DNA from: an uncultured Collinsella sp.
GTDB lineage: Bacteria; Actinomycetota; Coriobacteriia; Coriobacteriales; Coriobacteriaceae
Reading direction: 5' to 3'
Length of the DNA stretch: 20,970 bases
Assembly: GCA_900549065.1 (NCBI GenBank)
Contig: URNC01000016.1
Coordinates: 1-20,970, forward strand
The notes below the pieces were generated by a model. It did no database searches. It saw only the letters and a list, made by a program, of their open reading frames with translations, and was not told the origin of the DNA. Positions 8,475 through 14,071 of the stretch are shown here, piece by piece; the stretch's first letter is position 1; every line of letters starts with the position of its first letter. The position numbers and the translations under genes were made by a program.

Positions 8475-8499
8475 ATCGCCATCAGCTAGGCGATCGCCT
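8475..8499. repeat. Palindrome and overlapping inverted repeat between loaP and the priming transferase
   Basis: The 12-bp perfect palindrome AGGCGATCGCCT lies at 8488-8499. Part of it can instead pair with an ATCGCC at 8475-8480 across an 8-base loop (GGCGAT at 8489-8494). The two pairings exclude each other. On the plus strand the element runs into TTTTT. On the minus strand (the operon strand) it is preceded by AAAAA and has no U-tract after it. It may be a protein site or an RNA switch in the 102 bp gap. Function is unknown. Confidence 0.4.
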
Positions 8500-8521
8500 T
8501 TTTAAGGTTGCGCATGACGCG

Positions 8522-9031
8522 CTACTCGTTTGAAAGCACGGCAAGGCCAACACGGGTGGTTACGCGTCGGCCGCACAGGTTGAGCTCCAGATAAGCAGTG
8601 CATTTACGTCTATTAATGGTTTTGATGAGGCCCTCGTGGCTCAAGAGCGGACCAGCCGTCACCACGACTTGGTCGCCTTCTTTTAAGGCCTCGCTCATGG
8701 GCACTACGCGGTCTCCCTTATGCGTAAAGCCGCCAATAAGTTGGACCTCTTCTTTTGCCATCGGCACAAACTGACCGTCCTGGGAAAGCACCCGGGCAAA
8801 GTCGTCCATGCGCAGCAGGTACTGTTGCACGGTACGGGGATCTGCCGTGTCGCAGATAAGATAACCGGGAAATAGCGGCTTGGTCGTATTGACCCATTCG
8901 CCGTGTACTTTGCTCTCCGTTTGAAATTGGGGATAAAAGAGCTCTTGCATGGCACCAGCCGGCACCATACGCTCGATGCGCTCGCGCATTACGTCTTCGC
9001 GACCGTTAATGACCTGGATCACATACCACAC
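8522..9031 (-). CDS. loaP: Specialised NusG paralogue, LoaP/RfaH-type transcription antiterminator
   Basis: The protein has 169 residues. It begins WYVIQVINGRED, the NusG N-terminal (NGN) pattern, has KPLFPGYLIC at 51-60 as the second NGN signature, and ends in a KOW domain from about 115 (EGDQVVVTAGPLLSHEGLI). NusG paralogues of this kind ride with RNA polymerase and suppress termination in one long operon. LoaP does this for antibiotic and polysaccharide operons in Firmicutes and relatives by binding an RNA hairpin in the leader. Start: the frame opens at a GTG at 9037, but AGGAGG ends only 2 bases before it. The GTG at 9031, 8 bases from AGGAGG, is preferred. Its place as first gene of a long polysaccharide operon, after a structured leader, fits. 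Family is firm, the LoaP subclass is probable. Confidence 0.85.
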   Translation of the reverse strand: MWYVIQVINGREDVMRERIERMVPAGAMQELFYPQFQTESKVHGEWVNTTKPLFPGYLICDTADPRTVQQYLLRMDDFARVLSQDGQFVPMAKEEVQLIGGFTHKGDRVVPMSEALKEGDQVVVTAGPLLSHEGLIKTINRRKCTAYLELNLCGRRVTTRVGLAVLSNE

Positions 9032-9054
9032 GAGCACTACCTCCTTTCTGTCTT

Positions 9055-9150
9055 ACGTGTGGCTCACGAGGTTTGGGTATGGCTTCGCCAGGGCGCTTGT
9101 GCGCGAAGGCGCTCCATATTCAAACCCTGAGCCCAGTCAGACAAGCACGT
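9055..9150 (-). promoter_or_regulatory. Long multi-helix leader RNA hairpin just upstream of loaP
   Basis: Successive perfectly complementary arms nest in this order: ACGTG 9055-9059 with CACGT 9146-9150; GGCTCA 9061-9066 with TGAGCC 9128-9133; GGTTTG 9070-9075 with CAAACC 9121-9126; TATGG 9078-9082 with CCATA 9114-9118; CTTCGC 9083-9088 with GCGAAG 9103-9108. They are separated by small internal loops (2x2 between the third and fourth helices) and capped by a 14-base loop. The outermost helix is optional because 12 bases are unpaired on one side. The structure ends about 20 bases before the loaP ribosome site. It would form in the minus-strand leader transcript. No oligo-U follows, so it is not a simple terminator. 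Confidence 0.6.
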
Positions 9151-9230
9151 GGCTCTGCCCCACCGTGAACGGTATGTATAAATGCAGTTGCTAGAGACGC
9201 GGACGTGTATCGCAAAATGACCGCATCCCC

Positions 9231-9288
9231 AGCTGGCTGCGTGCGAGCCAGTCAAGCGGGTACAAAACTGGACCGCACGCAAACAGCT
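9231..9288 (-). promoter_or_regulatory. Three-helix leader RNA hairpin with symmetric internal loops
   Basis: Three perfect helices are stacked: AGCTG 9231-9235 with CAGCT 9284-9288, a 3x3 internal loop, GCGTGCG 9239-9245 with CGCACGC 9274-9280, a 2x2 internal loop, CCAGT 9248-9252 with ACTGG 9267-9271, and a 14-base apical loop. The total of 17 base pairs in 58 bases is far above chance for this AT-mixed region. It lies in the predicted untranslated leader of loaP and is a good candidate for the RNA recognised by the NusG paralogue or for another cis-regulatory RNA. No known riboswitch class is recognised in it. Confidence 0.6.
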
Positions 9289-9490
9289 AAAGAACTACTA
9301 CGCTTTGGCCTGCAAGCTACTAACCATTTGCACATTAGAAATAACTTAATGCAAACAATTTAGGTTGCATGACCTCTTTATTGGAGCTCGTGGTTTTTCT
9401 AACACCGCCGTTACGGCCGGATGCTGATCGACCCTATGCTTTGTGGCTTGCTGAAGCCGTGAGCACAGTTGAACTAATGTAACAATAGGT

Positions 9491-9499
9491 ATTCTAGCA
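9491..9499 (-). promoter_or_regulatory. Predicted extended -10 promoter of the loaP-polysaccharide operon
   Basis: On the minus strand the sequence TGCTAGAAT gives an extended -10 (TG, one base, TAGAAT). No good -35 is seen at 17 bases (TCAGTT), which is tolerable for extended -10 promoters. Transcription would begin near 9484 and give a leader of about 450 nt before loaP. Confidence 0.45.
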
Positions 9500-9767
9500 C
9501 AAGCTGGCAGCAAAACTGATTTGGCTAATGGCGGACATCATTTCGTTCATTTAGCGTACTCAAGGGAGTTGTTTTGGGATGTTGTTCACATTGATGCAGC
9601 TTATTGAGGTGCTGGCGGTAATTAGGGGCGTTCCTGAAGCCCAAATGAAGCAGCGATCTGCGCCGATAATCGCGTTTGTCTAACAAACTACGTACAGACA
9701 TGGGAAATAAATTGTGCAACTTTTTGTTGCCGAAGGAGGGGTTTGTGGCGCGAGGTATTTTGACATG
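9500..9767. other. Intergenic region without a recognisable gene
   Basis: Between the predicted operon promoter and the tRNA terminator no credible coding frame is visible. The one structure worth naming is the inverted repeat GTTTGT-CTA-ACAAAC at 9674-9688, which could be a regulator site upstream of the operon promoter. Otherwise I see nothing in it. Confidence 0.5.
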
Positions 9768-9798
9768 AAAAAAGGCCTCCGGGATTCCGAAGGCCTTT
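9768..9798 (-). terminator. Rho-independent terminator after tRNA-Ala
   Basis: On the minus strand AAAGGCCTTCGG pairs with CCGGAGGCCTTT (one G-U pair) across a four-base loop and runs into TTTTTT. It lies about 10 bases past the tRNA 3' end. Textbook form. Confidence 0.88.
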
Positions 9799-9808
9799 GC
9801 ATTCACGA

Positions 9809-9884
9809 TGGTGGAGACGAGGGGGATCGAACCCCTGACCTCTTGACTGCCAGTCAAGCGCTCTCCCAGCTGAGCTACGCCCCC
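9809..9884 (-). tRNA. tRNA-Ala, anticodon GGC
   Basis: The minus strand folds into a complete cloverleaf of 76 nt with encoded CCA. The acceptor arm GGGGGCG pairs with CGTCTCC and contains the G3-U70 pair that identifies alanine tRNAs. The D arm reads AGCTCAGCTGGGAGAGC. The anticodon stem-loop is CTTGA-CTGGCAG-TCAAG with anticodon GGC (plus-strand 9849-9851). The T arm is AGGGG-TTCGATC-CCCCT. It reads GCC codons, a common Ala codon in the GC-rich genes nearby. It has its own promoter and terminator, so it is a monocistronic unit. Confidence 0.97.
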
Positions 9885-9897
9885 GTGACGAGGAGAT

Positions 9898-9926
9898 ACT
9901 ATAGGGGAAGACTTTCTTTGATGCAA
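9898..9926 (-). promoter_or_regulatory. Promoter of tRNA-Ala
   Basis: The minus strand carries TTGCAT (9921-9926) as -35, a spacer of exactly 17 bases and TATAGT (9898-9903) as -10, placing the start about 7 bases before the mature tRNA 5' end. Confidence 0.72.
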
Positions 9927-9966
9927 GGACTTTTTTGGGTTGAATCTCATACTTGCGGGTTTTCCT

Positions 9967-10019
9967 GGGACGGGGCAGAAATAATCACTTTTCGAGCGCT
10001 TATTTCTATCCACTGTCCC
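9967..10019. repeat. Inverted repeat downstream of thiN
   Basis: The 8-base arms AGAAATAA (9977-9984) and TTATTTCT (10000-10007) enclose a 15-base loop, and GGGAC 9967-9971 can pair outside with GTCCC 10015-10019. It begins about 25 bases past the thiN stop, so it may end that transcript. There is no clear U-tract on the minus strand, so it is not a canonical terminator. Confidence 0.4.
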
Positions 10020-10043
10020 GATAAAACCCTGATGCGATAGACC

Positions 10044-10685
10044 TTACTTGTAGAGGTAAGCGATGGCGGTGCCGGTGTGGACTTGAATCGTGGCTGTTGA
10101 CCTGACGACGTTGCTAATGCCCGTGTCGGCCAACAAGCCCAGGGGGCTGTGATCTAGTTCCCACTCTAGACCGTGTTCGCTTACTACCGTCCCAGGGGCT
10201 ATGGCGATGATGGAGAACGTCCTGCCTTCGGAGCCCTCGATAGTCCACGATTCGCCCGCGTGGAGGATGCGAGCGACCACCTTGTCCTCGGCAATCCAGA
10301 CAGGGGCATCCTCATAGCCCGCGAGCAGGCCCAGTACGGAAAGCGCCATGTCCGGACGGCCGCCCGTGGCGCAGGTCGCAACCACTTCGGCACCCGGCCA
10401 GCGACGGCGGACTGAATCGAGCGCCAGCGCCAGATCGGTATAGTCCTTGTAGGGGTCGTGGCGCTCAACTTCAAAGTCGGTGGCGGCATCGACCAACGCG
10501 CGACCGGCGTCGCTCACCGTGTCGGCATCTCCCACATACACGTCGCAGCCCAGTCCCGCGCCCTGCAGCGCGTCGAGCCCGCGATCCACGGCGACAACGT
10601 GATCGCACTCCCCCGCTAGCCTACGCAACAGGCCCGCGCTCGCCACCACGGGCGAGCCGCAGACCACTAATACCTTGCAAGCCAC
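10044..10685 (-). CDS. thiN: Thiamine pyrophosphokinase
   Basis: This cytoplasmic enzyme moves pyrophosphate from ATP to thiamine to make the cofactor TPP. The 213 residues show the family order: VAVDRGLDAL at 31-40, the metal/ATP loop VGDADT at 51-56 (usually GDFDS), KDYTDLALAL at 80-89 (usually KD-TDLE-AL) and GGRPDM at 108-113 in place of the usual GGR-DH. A C-terminal beta domain follows. Length is normal for ThiN. The start is a GTG at 10685 with GAGGG nearby. It follows the HAD gene by 9 bp, so the two are probably co-transcribed. No TPP riboswitch is visible upstream. The His to Met change in the last motif is the only oddity. Confidence 0.87.
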   Translation of the reverse strand: MACKVLVVCGSPVVASAGLLRRLAGECDHVVAVDRGLDALQGAGLGCDVYVGDADTVSDAGRALVDAATDFEVERHDPYKDYTDLALALDSVRRRWPGAEVVATCATGGRPDMALSVLGLLAGYEDAPVWIAEDKVVARILHAGESWTIEGSEGRTFSIIAIAPGTVVSEHGLEWELDHSPLGLLADTGISNVVRSTATIQVHTGTAIAYLYK

Positions 10686-10694
10686 AGCCCTCGC

Positions 10695-11384
10695 CTATCC
10701 CTCAAACGAAAGCACGCGGGTCAGATTCAGCTCCTCGTAGCTGTCGATAAAGATATCGCAGTTGGCTCGCACGTCATCGCGCTTCATACGGCCGTGCGGG
10801 TCATAAATACCCACACGCTTAAAGCCGGCGGCTCCAGAACTCTTTAGGCCAAAAACCGCGTCCTCAAACACCCAAGCGCGCTCAAACTTATGCCCATGGC
10901 GTTCCTCCAGGCGGCGCAGCGCCAGCTCGTACACATCGGGGAACTGCTTGGAGCGTCCTGCCTCACCCGTCGTGGTAACAAACTCCATATAAGCGTCGAG
11001 CCCGGCACCAGCGAGCGCAGACTTAACCAACTCGGCCGGCGTGGACGTAGCCACGCACATGGCAATGCCGGCTGCCTTCGCCTGCTCCAAAAAAGCCAGG
11101 AGCCCCTCGCGCGGGGGCACCTTGGAGTACCCATCAATCAAAATCTCACTCAGCTCGCGATACAGCTCCTCGCCATTCGCGCCAATGCCCCACGTGTCGT
11201 GGTAGGCCTGGCACTCGTCCTCCAGTGACAGGTGCTCAAATTGGGCAAAGTCATCCACGGTCACGTCAATCCCGTGACGATGCAATAACTCGGGCTGCGC
11301 ATAGCCCCAAACAGGGGTGCTATTTACCAGCGTGCCATCGCAATCGAAAATAAAAGCAACTTGGGGAGCGGCGGTATGGGACAT
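10695..11384 (-). CDS. HAD-superfamily hydrolase (beta-phosphoglucomutase-like phosphatase)
   Basis: All four HAD motifs are present in 229 residues: motif I DCDGTLV with nucleophile D14 and acid/base D16, motif II VATST at about 111-115, motif III K146 in GRSKQFPD, and motif IV VFEDAVFG with E174 and D175. A helical cap lies between motifs I and II, the arrangement of subfamily I phosphatases and beta-phosphoglucomutases. Substrate is unknown. A role in phosphosugar or cofactor phosphate metabolism is equally possible. The frame opens at a TTG at 11405, but the ATG at 11384 with AAAGG seven bases upstream is the better start. It is divergent from glgB and shares a 330 bp control region with it. 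Confidence 0.83.
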   Translation of the reverse strand: MSHTAAPQVAFIFDCDGTLVNSTPVWGYAQPELLHRHGIDVTVDDFAQFEHLSLEDECQAYHDTWGIGANGEELYRELSEILIDGYSKVPPREGLLAFLEQAKAAGIAMCVATSTPAELVKSALAGAGLDAYMEFVTTTGEAGRSKQFPDVYELALRRLEERHGHKFERAWVFEDAVFGLKSSGAAGFKRVGIYDPHGRMKRDDVRANCDIFIDSYEELNLTRVLSFEG

Positions 11385-11426
11385 AAACAAGCCTTTCGAT
11401 GTCAAAGGGTAAACAACCTGCTAAAA

Positions 11427-11494
11427 ACGTTTTACCAAACGTCAGCCAGACAATTTTGAAACCCAAATTGGTAAAACTGTCAAGAGTTTTACCA
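11427..11494. promoter_or_regulatory. Three GTTTTACCA repeats, putative operator
   Basis: The 9-mer GTTTTACCA occurs at 11429-11437 and 11486-11494, and its complement TGGTAAAAC at 11469-11477. The last two form a perfect 9-bp inverted repeat with an 8-base spacer, and that spacer contains a minus-strand TTGACA (11478-11483). The first copy sits inside its own palindrome ACGTTT-TACC-AAACGT (11427-11442). The arrangement resembles a dimeric repressor or activator site with a secondary site about 57 bp away, and it lies over the likely HAD promoter and upstream of glgB. The regulator is unknown. Confidence 0.55.
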
Positions 11495-11560
11495 CGGCAA
11501 TTCTGCCAGTGGTCTAAACATGTCGCTTACCGATTAAACGTCCCCGCAAATCCGCTTTCG

Positions 11561-11590
11561 TTCATAAAACTAACGTACAGGTGTTATCGT
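11561..11590 (+). promoter_or_regulatory. Possible glgB promoter
   Basis: TTCATA (11561-11566), an 18-base spacer and TATCGT (11585-11590) preceded by TG (TGTTATCGT) make an extended -10 type promoter. Both hexamers match consensus in four of six positions. The leader to glgB would be about 120 nt. Confidence 0.35.
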
Positions 11591-11715
11591 AGTTTTTGCC
11601 GAAAGTTCCACCGAGCACGCGAGGTGGAACGAATCACAGAAACTTTGCCGTCCCTTCGATTCGTGCAGCCTTGGACCTTTCGCATCTAGTCACCAAGGCA
11701 ATACGCTGCCGCGTC

Positions 11716-13977
11716 ATGATGGGATCAAACGTGAGCGATACAAAGCTAAAGCCAGCTACCAAAAAGCCCGCTACCCGTAAAGCCGCCCCGCACGCACCGG
11801 AGCTCACCAAGGACGATGTCTATCTGTTTGGCATCGGTACGTGGGAGCGCAGCTGGGAAAAGATGGGCGCGCATCCCGACACGCAGCAGCGTACGCGCGG
11901 CTGGCGTTTTTGCGTTTGGGCGCCCGACGTTAAGAGCGTCCACGTAATCGGTGAATTCAACAATTGGGATGAACAAGCCAACCCGCTGGTGCCCGTGCAT
12001 ACGAGCTCTATTTGGGAAGGCTTTATTCCTGGCGCAGAGCAGGGCCAGCTCTATAAATACCTCATCGAGACCAACGAGGGCGAAAAGCTCTACAAGGCCG
12101 ATCCGTACGCCTTTAAGGCCGAGTGCCCTCCGGGTACCGCCAGCGTGCTGTGGACCCTCGATGGCTACAAGTGGAACGACGCCGCATGGCTCAAGCGCCG
12201 CGCCGGCCACAATCACATGTCGCAGCCGCTCAACATCTACGAGGTGCATATTGGCTCGTGGAAGCGCCACGGCGACGCGCCACAGGGCGAGCCGGACGAG
12301 TACGGCAACTACCCCGGCCCCATGGACCCATTCCCCGCGCAGCGCGGCGAGTTCTACACCTACGACGACCTGTCGGTGGAGCTCGTGGACTACGTGCGCG
12401 ACATGGGCTACACGCATATCGAGGTCATGCCGCTTATGGAACATCCCTTCGATGGCTCCTGGGGATACCAGACGACCGGCTACTTTGCCGCCACGTCGCG
12501 TTACGGCAACCCGCAGCAGCTCATGCACTTTATCGATGCGTGCCACGAGGCGGGCATCGGCGTGATCATGGACTGGGTGCCCGGCGGTTTTTGCGCCGAC
12601 TCCCACGGACTTGCCACCTTTAACGGCCACATGCTGTTTGAGCACGAGATTCACCCCAACTGGGGCACGCACAAGTTTGACTTCGCCCGCGGCGAGGTCC
12701 GCTCCTTCCTGGTCTCCAACGTGCTGTATTGGATCGAAAACTTCCACGTGGACGGCATTCGCATGGACGGCGTGTCCAGTATGCTGTACCTCAACTTTGG
12801 CATCGACGATCCGGGGCAAAAGAAGTTCAACAAGTACGGCACCGAGGAGGATCTGGACGCCAGCGCGTTTATCCGACAGGTCAACTGCGCCGTGGAGGCC
12901 CACTTCCCCGACGTGATGATGATGGCCGAGGAGTCCACCGCGTGGCCGCTCGTGACCTATCCGCCGCAGGACGGCGGCCTGGGCTTCCACTACAAGTGGG
13001 ACATGGGCTGGATGAACGACACCCTGCATTACATGCAGACCGATTTTCCGTGGCGCCCCGGCAACCACGGGCTGCTCACGTTCTCCATCATGTACGCCTT
13101 TACCGAGAACTTTATTTGCCCGCTGAGCCACGACGAGGTCGTGCACGGCAAGTGCTCGCTCATCGGCCGCATGCCGGGCGACTGGTGGCGCCAGTTTGCC
13201 GGCCTGCGCACGCTGGCTTTCTACCAAATGACGCACCCCGGTGCCAAGCTCAACTTTATGGGCAACGAGATCGGCCAGTTTATTGAGTGGCGCTACTACG
13301 AGTCCATCCAGTGGTTCCTGACCGAGGAGTACGAGACCCACCGTCATCATCAGGCGTTTATCAAAGCGCTCAACCACCTGTACACCGCCGAGCCCGCCCT
13401 GTACGAGCGCGGCTACACCGACGACGGCTTTACCTGGATCGACGCGGACAACTCCAAGCAGTCCATCGTGAGCTTTGTGCGTCAGGGCGAGGACGTCGAT
13501 GACGACCTGGTGATCCTGATTAACTTTGACCCGGCGAGCTACGAGAGCTTCCGCGTGGGCGTGCCGCGCGAGGGTGACTGGGAGGTCATCTTTGATTCCG
13601 ACCGTCCCGAGTTCGGTGGCAGCGGATACGCCGGTGAGGAGCCCTACACCTGCTCGAGCGAGCCCTATCCCTGGAACGGGCAGATGGACTCCATCGAGAT
13701 GAAGGTGCCCGGCCTGGCAGGCGTGGTACTTAAGCGCCGCGGACCCAGCAGCTTCAAGCCGCCCGTGGTCGAGAAGCCCAAGAAGGCGACGCGCAAGCGC
13801 ACGTCCTCAGTAAAGCCCAAGCCCGCGGCTGCCAAGAAGGCTCCGGCTAAGGCGAAGACTACCAAGCCCGCTGCCAAGGCTTCGGCCAAGTCCGCCACGG
13901 CCAAAAAGGCAGCCACCAAAAAGGCTGCTCCCAAGGCCAAGGCAGCTGCTGTTAAGGCTCCTGCCAAGAAAGCGTAA
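11716..13977 (+). CDS. glgB: 1,4-alpha-glucan branching enzyme with histone-H1-like C-terminal tail
   Basis: GlgB cuts an alpha-1,4 chain and re-joins it as an alpha-1,6 branch during glycogen synthesis. In 753 residues it has a CBM48 domain near 60-150 (GWRFCVWAPD from about 62) and a GH13 barrel with all four conserved regions: MDWVPGGF with D286, GIRMDGVSS with nucleophile D351, MMAEEST with acid/base E405, and LSHDEVVHGK with H472/D473. The spacing matches E. coli GlgB. A beta C-domain follows, then a 73-residue Lys/Ala/Pro tail not found in the usual family. The frame opens back to 11596, but that would cover the promoter region. ATG at 11716 is taken, and the GTG at 11731 with GGGA upstream is a fair alternative. 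First gene of the glycogen operon. Confidence 0.93.
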   Translation: MMGSNVSDTKLKPATKKPATRKAAPHAPELTKDDVYLFGIGTWERSWEKMGAHPDTQQRTRGWRFCVWAPDVKSVHVIGEFNNWDEQANPLVPVHTSSIWEGFIPGAEQGQLYKYLIETNEGEKLYKADPYAFKAECPPGTASVLWTLDGYKWNDAAWLKRRAGHNHMSQPLNIYEVHIGSWKRHGDAPQGEPDEYGNYPGPMDPFPAQRGEFYTYDDLSVELVDYVRDMGYTHIEVMPLMEHPFDGSWGYQTTGYFAATSRYGNPQQLMHFIDACHEAGIGVIMDWVPGGFCADSHGLATFNGHMLFEHEIHPNWGTHKFDFARGEVRSFLVSNVLYWIENFHVDGIRMDGVSSMLYLNFGIDDPGQKKFNKYGTEEDLDASAFIRQVNCAVEAHFPDVMMMAEESTAWPLVTYPPQDGGLGFHYKWDMGWMNDTLHYMQTDFPWRPGNHGLLTFSIMYAFTENFICPLSHDEVVHGKCSLIGRMPGDWWRQFAGLRTLAFYQMTHPGAKLNFMGNEIGQFIEWRYYESIQWFLTEEYETHRHHQAFIKALNHLYTAEPALYERGYTDDGFTWIDADNSKQSIVSFVRQGEDVDDDLVILINFDPASYESFRVGVPREGDWEVIFDSDRPEFGGSGYAGEEPYTCSSEPYPWNGQMDSIEMKVPGLAGVVLKRRGPSSFKPPVVEKPKKATRKRTSSVKPKPAAAKKAPAKAKTTKPAAKASAKSATAKKAATKKAAPKAKAAAVKAPAKKA
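13756..13974 (+). repeat. Low-complexity Lys/Ala/Pro-coding tail of glgB
   Basis: The last 73 codons of glgB encode 23 Lys and 2 Arg with a single Glu, mixed with Ala, Pro, Thr and Ser, in degenerate units such as AKKA, PAAK and ATKKA. The composition is that of histone-H1-like and HupB-type nucleic-acid-binding tails. It is in frame, ends at the only stop and follows a complete catalytic protein, so it is a true extension and not a readthrough artefact. Probably disordered and strongly cationic. Confidence 0.85.
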
Positions 13978-14035
13978 CAAAGGCGTTACTACTGTCATTA
14001 CCCGCCCCGCGGGGGCGTAGGATACATGTCATAAC

Positions 14036-14070
14036 CGTTCCGGGAGAAACATCCCCGGGGGAAAGGAACG
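14036..14070 (+). promoter_or_regulatory. Hairpin covering the glgP ribosome-binding site
   Basis: CGTTCC (14036-14041) is complementary to GGAACG (14065-14070), with GGG 14042-14044 able to pair to CCC at 14053-14056. The 3' arm overlaps the AAAGGAA ribosome site of glgP (14062-14068). Folding would mask translation initiation. Upstream, CGCCCC and GGGGCG around 14003-14016 form another GC-rich hairpin after the glgB stop, with no T-tract. Confidence 0.4.
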
Positions 14071-14071
14071 T

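Noticed and set aside
8444..9060. ops/JUMPstart element for RfaH-like recruitment
   Set aside because: I looked for GGCGGTAGC-like sequence around loaP and found none.
9401..9420. GCCGT-T-ACGGC palindrome (9407-9417) as a terminator in the leader
   Set aside because: The central base leaves no room for a stable loop and no U-tract follows on the minus strand.
9525..10013. Minus-strand frame of 162 codons containing VAQLGERLTGSQEVRGSIPL
   Set aside because: That peptide is the translation of the tRNA-Ala gene and a well-known false-protein signature. The rest crosses the tRNA promoter and terminator.
11746..13377. 543-codon open frame on the minus strand
   Set aside because: Antisense to glgB, same codon-bias artefact, no domain recognised.
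13756..13974. Lys/Ala repeat as a CRISPR array or DNA satellite
   Set aside because: There are no equal-length repeats or spacers, and the repetition follows codons in the glgB frame.
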